From the NCBI GenBank assembly GCA_000827265.1, contig KN834759.1, positions 539,666 to 603,665 on the forward strand: 64,000 nucleotides of DNA, given 5' to 3'. Origin of the DNA: Collybiopsis luxurians FD-317 M1. Its lineage: Eukaryota; Basidiomycota; Agaricomycetes; Agaricales; Omphalotaceae. This document shows, one piece after another, positions 1 through 11,178 of this stretch. Under the pieces are notes generated by a model. That model ran no database searches and was not told where the DNA came from. It was given only the letters and a program-made list of their open reading frames with translations. Both the position numbers and the translations under genes were made by a program. The number at the start of each line of letters is the position of its first letter. Positions within the stretch are counted from its first letter, which is position 1.

Positions 1-2285
1 ATGGACCCCATCAAGAGCGCGAACGACGAGAAGGGACTCACTGAGGCGACTATCGAAACTGACAGTATCTCCCTCAGACATGCCGACGACATACTCCTTG
101 CGCAACTAGGATACAAAAGCGAATTCAAGCGGGAATTTTCTGTGCATTCTATTCATATCTCCTCACTGTGAGATGAATACTTATCGTGAACTTAGCTCCT
201 AGAGACAGTGGCATTCGCGTTCTCTATAATGGGGGTCAGAAACTTAGTAATTGATCACAATGCTCTCTACTTACAGACTGGATTCAGGTCATTGCGTCGG
301 TATCTTCAACCCTCGTTTTTGGTTTAGATAACGGTTGGTGAAAAGCCATGATACCAAGCTGCTGTCGCTCAACTCAAGCTTTAGGTGGACACGTTGGAAT
401 GGTCTTTGGATGGCTCATACCCAGTTTATTTGTGCTCACCGTCGCGCTTTCTATGGCAGAATTGACTTCGGCTATGCCGTGAGTGCTCCTTTGATGTCAT
501 TGAGTCCCTTCGCGCTGAGCTTTCGTGGCCAATCTCAGGACGAGCGCTGGGCTCTATTATTTTGCTGCGAAATTGGCACCTCCAGAATACGCTCCGCTTG
601 CAAGTTGGATTACCGGTATGTACCTAGAAATGTCTCTTCGCTCTGCCGAGTGCCAAGCTTAAACGTATCTCCTTAAGGTTGGGCTAATATCACTGGCCAA
701 ACTACCCTGGTCTGCTCGATTGACTTCACTTGCGCCCAGATGATAACTACAGCGGTCGCTGTTGCCTCCGATGGGGCTGTTGTATTATCTTTGGGAGCCA
801 CTTTTGGGATTTTGTTGGCGATCCTGTTTTCACATGGCATCGTCTGCTCTGCTGCAACAAGCGTACTGGCTCGTTTGAACATTTTCTACGTGATTGTCAA
901 TGGCGAGTACCATAAACTTCTGAGATCTGTCGTGTTGATCCCAATCTTAGCGGTTAACTAGTCGGCTCTACCATCGCTGCTATCATTGCCTTGCTAGTTG
1001 TTGCAGGTGATAACAAGGTGTCGACCAAGGATGCGTTCACGCTTTTCGAAAACAATTCTGGATGGGTTAACAGTAAGTTAATCTCCGCGTCCCTCGTATT
1101 TCATTTCACGGACCTTGATATAGATGGCTGGGCTTTCATTCTCTCGTTTACGGCACCTATGTGGACTTTGACGGGGTGTCTGTACTTCGTACTTCTTTTT
1201 CTTCACCAATTATCTTACATCCGTCCGTATTCAGATGACTCGGCCGCACACATCTCGGAAGAGGTGGCGGGTGCAGCAAGGGCAGCCCCTATTGCGATTC
1301 TCGTAGGTGTAGGCGCGACAGCAAGCCTTGGATGGATCCTTTTGATTGTAGTATCTTTTGTCACGCCTTCAGTCAGCGATATCCTGTCTTCGACCCTTCC
1401 CCTCCCGATGGGCCAGGTGTTCTTGAATGTTTTAGGGAAGAAGGGAATGCTTGCAATATGGAGCTTGATCATCGTAGTGCAGGCAAGTTATAGGTCTGCT
1501 TGAGACAGAAACGTTCTCAAAGGGGATTCCAGTATGTTACCGGGGCCGCACAAGGTGTAGACGCCTCTCGGGTCGTTTTCGCATTTTCACGGTAAGTTGG
1601 GACTATGGCTCTTGCTGTGTATCACCTGAAAATCCATTCCCTCGCCTCCAGCGATAATGCCCTCCCTGGATCTCGTTGGTGGAAGCAAATCAATTCGTAC
1701 ACACAGACGCCGGTAAACGCCGTATGGCTTGTGATGATCGTCGCTGGAATTTGCGGAACGGTCGGGTTCAGTGTGACAGCCTTGAATTCCCTGGCTGGGT
1801 CCGTCTCATTTCAGGGTCCAAGAAGTTGTCAACTTATGCAGGATTATCCACAGGGCAGCTGTCATCGGCCTCTACACTTCGTATACATTCCCCATCTTTC
1901 TATCCGTTATTGGGGGGCGGAATAAAATCATACCGGGTCCATTCACTCTAGGACGATTTTCAAAACCTATAGGTTGGGTCGCGGTGGCATGGGTATGTTT
2001 TATTGTAGTCATGCTCCTCTTTCCACCCGGATCGAGCGTGACGGGCGAAGATATGAGTAAGTATTCTCACAGATTTTCCACGTTGTTATTTGTTTAATTT
2101 CGAGTTGTTCAGACTACACTGTTGTCATGATCGGTGGTGTATTCGTTTTTGCGAGCACCTGGTGGATGTTGTCGGCGAAGAAGTGGTTCCATGGGCCAAT
2201 CACAAATGTTGATGGTTCGGATAAGGCTGGAAAGAATATCACTCCTGAGAACAGAAGCGCTGAACAGCGCTCTGTTTCTGACTAA
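1..2285 (+). CDS. APC-family amino-acid/GABA permease, many introns, possibly frameshifted
   Basis: Polytopic plasma-membrane amino-acid (GABA/choline-type) transporter of the APC superfamily. Splicing by hand gives an uninterrupted series of family motifs: LLETVAFAFSIMGV, GLDNGGHVGMVFGWLIPS, AELTSAMPTSAGLYYFAAKLA, an ISEEV segment and the C-terminal helix GGVFVFASTWWMLSAKKW. The start codon is the first base of the window, so an earlier start cannot be excluded. Introns at 903-961 (donor GCGAGT) and 1483-1532 (donor GCAAGT) are GC-AG. One junction near 1170-1232 does not fit: the intron-like stretch beginning at GGGGTGTCTG restores the frame only if one G is missing; unspliced, it adds about 20 residues in frame. 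The gene is convergent with the MATE gene, and its last exon recurs at 10763-11053. Family assignment is secure; substrate and intactness are not. Confidence 0.85.
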
Positions 2286-4487
2286 TTGGCGATGTGGCAA
2301 AGGATAACGGCTCAAGCTATTTCAAGTAAACACATAATTGACGCAGAAAAAAGCCAAGTTGGAAACAAGAATTTTGATCTATACATACATTCTGAACTGT
2401 TTGGAAGCTTATATCTGGTCCCCATTGGTGACGACTGTCGCCTGCACTTGTCTTTTTGCTTCTTCGGCATTGCGCTGAATACCTTTCTCTACTTCTCGGT
2501 TCCAATCAGAGTAATAAATGGCCCCGTACTCGCATAGTCCTACTATAGTCAGGCCGACAACTTGACCTATCCAAAGACCTTTGAGGCCATAGTTGATACG
2601 GAAAGCCAAAGAGATGCCGAGGGGCAGAGCAAGGATGTAGTAGGCAATAAAGTTGAACATGGCACCGAGATGCTGACGGCCTGCAAAGATATTCTCAGAA
2701 CAATGAACGTATAGATTTGAAAGTGAACAAAGAGCATTCATACCTTGACCACGCAGAGCCCCACCACAAGATCCAGCAAGACCATCTGCGATTTGAAATG
2801 AGGCAACGAAAGGCATGACAACGCTGACTAGCTGGACGACATCCTTATCGTCGCTCATCAGGTATCCGATGATCTGAGGAGACGGATGTAAGGGCAGCAG
2901 TACATATCATGGAAGGCAGGACGGGTGCTTACATTTCTAGTAGCGATAAGAGTAACCATTACTATTGCACCGACGACAACACTCAGAAATGCAGCAGTAT
3001 GCGCTGCATGCTTAACTCCAGCGGCAGAACGAAGGCCTATGAGATTTCCGACCCTAGTAGACGCAGCAACGCCAATCCCGAAAGGGATAGTGTTTAATAC
3101 TATACAAAACTAAGTATGAAAAGCGGAATAAGCTAAAAGAAAATTCTACGGACTTTGATCAAGTGTCATAATGACGGATTGAGCAGCCAGAGGAAGGCTT
3201 CCTAATCGACCAGCCGCTAGCGCAACAATTTCAAAGGCGGCCCTGTGAAGTAAAAGTCTAGTCAGGAAGTTAACGGTTCAGTCCAAGTGAACAATTGACT
3301 CACCATTCGGTACCAACCATAAGAATGCCGGGGAGAGCCAGCCGAAAGAAAGTTGCACAGCTTCTCCATTGGAGAACAGCGCGGAACTGAAGACCTCCCC
3401 ATGTTCCGTTCCGGCGATGAGTGGGAGAGAAGGCTATCATAACGCCGAGTAGCAGGAAAGCTAACCAATAGACTATTGTAAGGGCAATCGGGGATCCAAA
3501 TAACCCCAAGCTGGTGTAGTGCACTAATCCAATGTTCAATCCGATGTTGATCGGAGACACGACGAGCAAGATGATGGTTGAGGCGCGCATAATGCCTAAG
3601 CAACTCTTATCAGCCTTCGATCTAGTGTATTTTGCTCGAAAACAATACCTTGACATTGGAGATATTTTTTCATGCTTTCGAACCCAATATATGCTGGGGC
3701 CCCAATGATCAACAACCGCAAGAAGGTTTGAACATCTCGAGCTAGGTCTCCTTGCTGGCCCAAGGCGAGTAGAACAGGTTCCATAAAAGTCCACAAGATA
3801 CAAACGGGGATAAGAAGAACCCATAGCATAAGGACGCATCGCTAAAAGACAGGATTAGATTCCTTAATGTCAACTGGTAGATTGAAGCATGATCCTACCT
3901 GGAAGTGGACTGAAAGGTCGGTGGGGCGGTTGCTGCCGGTAAATGCTTGAGAGCCTAGCGTATCAAGTGCTGTCGTTCCTCCGAGCGCGACACACCATCC
4001 TGTTGGTGAGAAACTAGGATCATTCTATGCTGAACGAAAATATCGCGACTTGCCAGTGACAAAGGCAAGCATGAGCGAGAAAGCCGCAACAGAAAGCTCA
4101 TGAGGTCCAAGACGACCGGTAACGACGATGCTGATAGTTTGAATAGAATTTTGAAGGGTGTACGACAATATCACTATTTTTCCTTGGTCAGGATCCGACT
4201 CTAGTCGACGAGCGGGTAACTTGCCTGGAATGGAATCAACGAGCAGCGAGAAGAAGAGTTTCAATTTAAACTCCGCTTTGATGTCGCCGAACTGTCGGAT
4301 GCATCCTTCTTCTTCAGGACACGCGTTATCAATGGCTGAAGACGAAGTCCACTGAGTCTCAACATCCTGGTCAGATGTCGACGGAGCAACTTTAGGTAGC
4401 AAGGGATCGGTTTCGACGGAGGAAGGGGGCATTGTGGGGAAAAAGAAAGCAACAGAAAAGCTCTTCCCGTTCTTGTTTTTCTGATAG
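1986..4487 (+). repeat. Segmental duplication, copy 1 (permease 3' end + MATE)
   Basis: This 2.5-kb segment recurs in direct orientation at 10763-13255 with only scattered substitutions and small indels. Left boundary: GGCATGG[G/A]TATGTTTTATTG. Right boundary: after CTTGTTTTTCTGATAG, just upstream of the MATE start codon. Sequence outside these limits differs completely. Confidence 0.9.
2409..4432 (-). CDS. MATE-family multidrug/toxin exporter, copy 1
   Basis: Multi-pass membrane antiporter of the MATE family, which exports organic cations and drugs in exchange for protons or Na+. The start [14 protein letters not shown] opens an acidic cytosolic N-terminus of about 70 residues. The first helix with [19 protein letters not shown] follows, then [54 protein letters not shown], the second half with [13 protein letters not shown], and the last helices [17 protein letters not shown]. 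All exons join in frame. Two junctions use GC donors: 4000-4053, required by frame and by TGWCVALGG, and 4174-4224, which is 51 nt and in frame, so it might be retained. It lies tail to tail with the permease, with only about 120 nt between stops. A near-identical copy is at 11179-13199. Full length for the family and apparently intact. Confidence 0.88.
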
Positions 4488-7400
4488 GGTTATTGAACCG
4501 AACCGATTAATATACCGAATAGACGAGTCGTGCACATCGAGCTGCATTAACAAGAAACTAATGCAGATGTTACAAGTGTCAACTGCCAAAACAACGACAG
4601 CTCCGTTGGCATAGTCCAGAGGTCTGATTGCCAGGGAAGCCACCAGTGCGTCCTTCAGCACTTGCTGGGTGCATGCCTCTTCTGAACCAGATTGAAATAG
4701 GATGTCTTTGTGTGTCAACCTGACTAAAGGTTCAGCTTTTTCCGAAAACTGCTTGATATACATGCGACAAAGGCCAACAGCAGTGTTCTCCTCAAGGTCT
4801 TAATTAAGGGTCCAACTCAGATTAAGGTCTTAAGGCTTAAATAGGCATTAAATTAATTTCCATTTGAGGGTAATTTAATGATTAAGAACAAGAAGCCAAA
4901 AATTAATTCAGCCCCCTTATATTCATTGCCAATGCCTTCATTTCTCCCAACATTTAGCAATGGCAGTATCCATAAGTTTAGTGCAAGGCAATGACTTGAC
5001 ATATATCTTGTTTTAACCACAATTCAAGGTGATATTGAGACCTGATGTGGCCCAGAGCATGAAACTTCAAGCATCCCAGGCAGTATACTTTATAGTGGCT
5101 CTGATTCTGTTTTTCTCATTTGTAGAAGAAGTCCCACAGGTAACCTTTTGAGAGCATCATTAATAATTACAGTGAAAATGAGTGCTCATTGTGCTCCTCT
5201 TGATATCACATGGTCTTACCCTTAAGGGTTATTAATTAACCATGTTAACATTGGCCACTCAAATGAAGACCTTAAGTTAAATAACCCCAAGGCCTTAAGG
5301 CGAACACTGCAACAGTCCCAAGAAAGGCTCTGTTATCAGTAAGACAAAGCAGTGGTCCCTAATTGACTCTAGAACAGTCAGGAAGTTGTCCTTGATAGGT
5401 ACACAGGTGACCCATGATAACTGCCTTGGCAGCCACTATGAGCATCTTTTTGCCAGAAAACGAACCACCTGCATATGTCATATGGGTCAGAATGCAGTTG
5501 AGTGTTTGACAATGTTCCCAACTATAAATTGGCATATGCCGCAGTTCTCAGGTATAGTTTCATATCTGCCATTAGGGCGCTCATATTAGGTAGAAGGATC
5601 TTTGATGTTGACATCATCAACATAGTACTAAGGGATGGTGTATTTGGGGATTTCGGGTTGGAATATATATGTAATGTCCCGTGAAAGACCTAGAGTGAGT
5701 TTGTCCCACCCATAGGAATGGACATTAGATGAAGAGCACCTAACGGCATCTGAAATGTTGTATAATCTCGGGATGTAATAGCGAGTAGCCGCTCATTATA
5801 CCCAACATGAATGTCCAATGATTAGTATTATGTGAAAGATTTATTCACTTTGAAGGAGGATTGATTAGCTGGAAAATGATCAGGAAAATTTTCAAGCATT
5901 AAAATAGCAGTTTTTTTTTTTTTCACTTATCGGTATCAGAAAGGATGGAGAATACTCAATCTCTTTCCTGTTTGGGGATTTATCTCAGATAGAGCACCAT
6001 CTGCGAATTTTAAGCAATACATATTCTTCTCAAATGAACAAAGACAGTGAAAACTACACTTTCCCATCAGCTCTGGAAAGTGCCATTCTGGGTATCAACT
6101 CCTGCCATTTTTGCACCCTTTCTCAGGAGGCAGGTGGCACAATATGAAGTGCTCAAACTTTGTAACTTTTGAAGATCAAGATTTCTATTCAGCATATCAC
6201 AAGTTTAAGTGGAGGCCACAAAGAACTTGTGCAAAAGTAACATTTTTGGTATTGATCCTAGTAAATTGACAGTACACAGACCAAGACTCAACTAGTATAT
6301 AGCTGCAATTATTCAATTGCTGCCTGCTCTCAGTATCAAGTGTGCAAAACAACAAATAAAGGGAATAATTACACACAGTGATTGTAAGGGCTGCACTTCT
6401 GTGATACAATGTTGCAGCATGATTACATACACACTTGTTCAGATATATAAATAGCATATCACCCTTGGTTGCTCGTTAACTTTCTTTCTTCATGTGTAGT
6501 ACTTCTCGATATACATCTAATCCAGTTCTATTGAGTGACTGAAAGCCTCTCATTGCCCTTACAGTGATGTAATGATATGTGCATCAGTTACAAGTCTGAG
6601 ACAATAGCCGTACTACAATGGTGCTGGACAGTGCAAAGTACATAAAAAAAGACAAGTTCGATAAGCTGGGTTATTTGGCAATAAAATTGGCTCAACACTT
6701 CCATTGTGAATGACTTTTGGTCAATGAGCTTCCTTCCAGGACCTCAATTTATTCCTCAACCGGTCAGGTGCAACATTGAATGAGTCATGACTTGACATGT
6801 TTCAATGACTGGGCCAACACAACAAACATGCCAGAAATTAAAAATGTGGAACTTTTAGCTGAGGCGGAAAATCAAAGCAAAACCTAGGTGACAAAATCTT
6901 GATATATGATTTATTTCAAACCACTGCCACAAACCTTCTTTTGGTAAATGTATGTATATGAAAAATTCATGAACACATTGGTAGAATGGTATTTATCTTG
7001 TAAATATGCTGTTTCCTGGCTGTTGTTTACTTGCATATTTGATTGCCAGCTAATAAGTATCTTCAACCAACCAATTTAGTTTTATTTAGTAAACAAGTGC
7101 TTCCTTCAACCCATGAGAAGCAAAACAGGGAGAATGTCAAGAAACACAATGCATTCCCATGTCCCAACCATATTGTCAAGCTGGGTAAAGAAGGTCACAC
7201 TCAATGCTTGACCCAGCCTTGACCTTCCTGGGATTACATTGGTGCTAGCAATCCAAGTAACCGGGGCCCAACGCCTACATACAGACCGCATACAAAGGAC
7301 TTCAATTATGTCATTTCTATAACCTTTGAGTAAATCCAAGTCAGTTACTGTGTAGGTTTTGGAACAGACCATAACATCGTATCCAAACTTTCTAATACTC

Positions 7401-8399
7401 TATCCACCGTACTTAGTCTATGTCCATGACCCGGTACAGCAGAACCATCAAGCAGTATCTCCACTCAAACTCACCAATAAATGTTAAATTTCCAGCACAG
7501 GAGAGATTGACTATCTAAATTAACATTCTCTCACTTAAAACCGATGAATCACCACCGCGTGCATGTACATAAGTACTTAGGGTAGGTGCCAAAATGGCAA
7601 GGTGCATATGCAACTCATGCACATGTTTCACATGTACTGTAAACTTGTGAACAATATAATTTTCCCAGAGTTCCGCCGCCATATCAAGACGACAACAACG
7701 AGTACTTAATGTACAATGTAGATACTCGAGCATGTATTTATCTATATCTATTCCAAGGTCATATCCTTTAGCTTTCTACTTAACAGGACCTGACAGGGGA
7801 AGCGGGCTTGGAAATGTCATTGTAAAAATCAGATAAATAACAGGTGCGAAAGTCAACTCAGTGAGGTAATTACCTTCCCATGTGCTCTAACTGTAGACTC
7901 TGGCACACACACACATTTGTGACATATAGCACACACTGTTATTAAGGCTGGTAAGTATCAAGTGCAAAGTACATGGCCGTTGCCGCATAAATTCATGCAG
8001 TCTGCAAGAGCCATTGAGCTGGATTCTGGGACAGGGGAGTTGCCCACTAAATGGGAGTAGGCACTGAAAGTTGACTCCACCACCTAACCAAAAGAAAAAA
8101 GCCAAGAAGTCGATGGCACAATTGAAAAAGGATGCCAAACGCAGAAGAATCAATTGAAAGGAACTACTTAAACGATGCTACTAGCGACACCTGTTCTATC
8201 CAACCCAATGGCTAGACAGTTGCCTGTCTGGGTGCAAAGATCTCTTGAAAAAGTGGGAAGACAAGAACGGACAACAGAAATTGTTGTGATCCGACGCTTT
8301 GACCGGAACTAGCAACTCCGGTATGAAGCTTAGTAATATTTATTTATAACCGAGTAGCGCCGGCGAGCGGCAGAGCCCGCTACCGTCGAATCACAGAAG
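4433..8399. other. AT-rich gene-poor stretch
   Basis: About 4 kb with no convincing exon-intron coding pattern; the open frames are short and lack family motifs. It contains one TIR element (4781-5309, listed separately). A GC-richer patch at 8300-8400 has two imperfect inverted repeats, one of them ACCGGA (8302-8307) paired with TCCGGT (8317-8322). The Helitron fragment begins at its right edge. The composition suggests decayed transposon DNA, but I cannot name other elements in it. Confidence 0.5.
4781..5309. mobile_element. Non-autonomous hAT-like TIR element (MITE)
   Basis: The left end reads CAGTGTTCTCCTCAAGG. The right end, read on the opposite strand, is CAGTGTTCGCCTTAAGG, so the terminal inverted repeats agree at 15 of 17 positions. 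Both ends are flanked directly by CAACAG (4775-4780 and 5310-5315), a candidate target-site duplication. The 529-bp interior is AT-rich with repeated TTAATTAA/CTTAAGG tracts and no transposase frame. CAGTGTT termini resemble hAT ends, but hAT duplications are normally 8 bp, so the superfamily call is tentative. Confidence 0.6.
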
Positions 8400-9690
8400 G
8401 GAAATCATCGACGACGGTAAGATATTGTAGCTCGGGTGGGTCATCTCCTAAGAACATATGATTGGCTAGAGAAATGGGAGGTGTTTTGCCATTACTAGAG
8501 AGCGAAAGCAGCTTTTGCAGAGTAACAACTTAATGTCATCGGATTCTGTTTGATCAACTCCATTTAAATCCACAAGACACTCAGGATAGCCAGGCAATCT
8601 TGGAATCGAAGGAGAGACACATTCAGGATCCAACCACCCTGGATCAACAAGGGTGGGATACTGGGGATGTATGCAGTGATTGGGAGAACAAAGCAATGTC
8701 ATATCGAGGGATTCAACAGGGCATGATTTGCACTCTGAGACCAAACATTCTTTGCTGCAAAAACCACAGATAAATGAGGAGAGACAGTCTTCCAATAATG
8801 AGTTCTTGAAGGCAGTTACAAGATTGTACTTGCGCTCCTCCGAAACTAACCTGGGTCATGCCTTACAAATTGAATCAAGTTTTGACTGAAGTTACATGTA
8901 CTCAGAAGAGTTTGAATCAGGCTGCAATGCTTCAATGTACTTGGTCAGTCGATGACAAAGATTATGCATTGATTCCGATGCTTCAAAAGGGATATCCAAA
9001 ATGTCCAGGGCATGGCGGAGGGGGCCAATAGGAAGATTACCCCTCAAGTAGGACAGTAAGTGAAACCTACTTTCATTCACCTTGTGAGCTCTAGATTCTT
9101 TCTCTGCATGAGATGCAGTGGAGTACAACAAGTTGACAGAATGACATCCAACAGGACCTGAATGGTTATCGATGCTAAATTGGGAGAAACATTCACCCGT
9201 TACAAGATGCAACATTATCAAATGACACAGGGTATCAGTGGATGAAAATGAACCATCGAATGGAATAGAATGTGCCCGACAATACTGCATAAGAACAGAA
9301 CAAGAAAGTAGCTCAAAATTATGGAAAATCTTAGAAACATCTATCAGAATGTCTGGCAGGGGTTCCCGCACAGAGGGTGAGATAGGCAGATCCAGTGGAG
9401 ACACAATGGATAACTGTCTAACCACATTGCGGACCATCTGCAATTGAGCATGATTTGGATAAAATGATGTTTTCCAACCTAAAGCATGAAGGAGCACCAG
9501 GATCGTTTCAATTGGCAAAGCCTTCACCAATGCAGACCCGAGAATCTTCACACACTCAAACTGAAATGCCGTGCGAGATTGAAAATCATGGGAGAAAGAG
9601 ATACATGCAGGTGCAGACGCAAGCGATACGCCTTGGATACAGTCACCAGAGAGAAGGTGGTGAATGAAAGGTGAAACGTAACCATCAGAA
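8400..9690 (-). pseudogene. Helitron helicase N-terminal fragment (frameshifted, truncated)
   Basis: Remnant of the N-terminal part of a basidiomycete Helitron Rep/helicase protein. Reading leftward: a segment with FIHHLLSGDC near 9660, open into the frame containing GWKTSFYPNHAQ; a second LHLVTGECFSQ repeat; then a 45-nt intron (8851-8895) joining SSEYM to LVSEERKYNLV. A Cys-rich section follows with FICGFCSKEC and LLCKSCFRSL. At about 8490 the frame ends at a stop, but a one-base shift continues as GKTPPISLANHMFLGDDPPE, a clear match to the DUF6570-like motif that precedes the Helitron catalytic region. Homology stops near 8400, and a splice-acceptor-like TTTTTAG ends it at 9690. No Rep or helicase domain is present. 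It lies between the two copies of the permease/MATE segment. Confidence 0.75.
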
Positions 9691-10762
9691 TTTGAAATAG
9701 GCTAAAAAGCGCTTTGACCACCCTTATGATCGGGAAAAGGTCCAGGTCTAAAACCCACTACCTAAAGGTAGCGGGAATAGATTACTCAGATAATTACTGC
9801 GGTATTAGTGATACATGGAATGTAGTAGAACTGTTACTTACCTTGTAGATACTTCTAGAATACCTACTGTAGAGTATAAAAGGCCTACTCTGAAGGCCAA
9901 CAACAATAGACAATTACTTATCTTATCATCACCATTCCGAGCCTAACAGCTCAGAGGCACCACTGCGCACCCTAACCCACAATAGAAATTGCCCCACATA
10001 GGACGTGTGAAAGTGGGCCATCGCGCTGTGCGCATGGCAGGTATGAGTCCTGAAGGATGGACATTGCATGGAATCCTAGTTCTGTAAAGTACCTGTGCAT
10101 TCAAAAACAAAGGAAAGGTCCGAAAATAGAGACTGAAAGAGATGGGAAAAAAATTTTGATGAAATCAAAGAATCAAGAAATAAGCGCTATTGACCATCTA
10201 TGGACGATTCGGTTACTAAAACGGGACTGATACGGCATAAGCGCCCGTGAAAATCCGACCATAAGGACGAGTTTCCTCCATTTCATTCCGGACTCATAAA
10301 TGCAGAAGTTATATCGCAAGTTAATATAGTACAATTATCAGAAAAGGATGAACCGACGGAGAACGAGAGTGAACTATTGAATCACCAGATTGCACAGCTG
10401 GTGCTTCTGTATCAAGTACCCTTGAGAGAAATAGCATGAAATATGAGAAGTGTATGGGAGGAGAGTCGATAGAATATAGATAAAATTATATTCACATGGA
10501 GTATTCGAGGTCCCCCTACCATTTCGAGATCAAACACCGAATTTATATTGTATCAAATAATGATAATAGCTCGGTGACAAGCGAGGCCTTCCGGCTTTCC
10601 ATAACAAACGGCCTCCCGGAGATTCAACTGACGTTATTTTGACAGGTTTTGCGTAGAATAATCGAGTAAGCTGTAAACAAAGATCAAGTAGACTCTTAGG
10701 CTTTAGCCGAATATATAAAACTCCGCGTAAGGTGTACAATTTTGTCCGAAATTTGTCGTCAT
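9691..10762. other. Intergenic stretch between Helitron relic and duplicated segment
   Basis: No coding pattern was recognised. At about 9760-9953 there is an LTR-like module: a TATA-type GTATAAAAGG, then an A/C-rich run ending CCTAACA. It could be a decayed solo LTR or an orphan promoter. The rest (9960-10762) shows only short frames. Confidence 0.35.
9760..9953 (+). repeat. Possible solo LTR remnant
   Basis: The stretch has the architecture of a fungal LTR: a promoter-like GTATAAAAGG near 9875, a short transcribed A/C-rich tail (CAACAACAATAGAC and following) and an end in CCTAACA. I could not find a paired LTR, a clear TG start or a target duplication, so this is a weak call. Confidence 0.25.
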
Positions 10763-11053
10763 AGGCATGGATATGTTTTATTGTAGTCATGCTCCTCTTT
10801 CCACCCGGATCGGGCGAAGATATGAGTGAGTATGCTCACAGATTTCCACGTTGTTATTTGTTTAATTTTGAGTTGTTCAGACTACGCTGTTGTCATGATC
10901 GGTGGAGTATTCGTTTTTGCGAGCACCTGGTGGATGTTGTCGGCGAAGAAGTGGTTCCATGGGCCAATCACAAATGTTGATGGTTCGGATAAGGCTGGAA
11001 AGAATATCACTCCTGAGAACAGAAGCGCTGAACAGCGCTCTGTTTCTGACTAA
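10763..11053 (+). pseudogene. 3' fragment of amino-acid permease
   Basis: Only the last permease segment is present: the VMLLFPPGSGED piece, an intron, then GGVFVFASTWWMLSAKKW and the C-terminal tail ending SVSD followed by the stop. It is nearly identical to 1986-2285 but lacks the 8-nt AGCGTGAC present in copy 1 before the intron. There is no upstream exon, start codon or promoter belonging to it, so it is a passenger of the segmental duplication. Confidence 0.85.
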
Positions 11054-11178
11054 CTGGCGATGTTGCATAGGATAACGGCTCAAGCTATTTCAAGTAAACA
11101 CACATAACTGACGCAGAAAAAAGCCAAGTTGGAAACAAGAATTTTGATCTATACGTACATTCTGAACCGTTTGGAAGC

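Noticed and set aside
8302..8400. Inverted repeats next to the Helitron fragment as a possible 3' terminal hairpin
   Set aside because: The stems are not followed by CTRR at the right distance on the minus strand, and the fragment lacks the rest of the element, so no terminus can be claimed.
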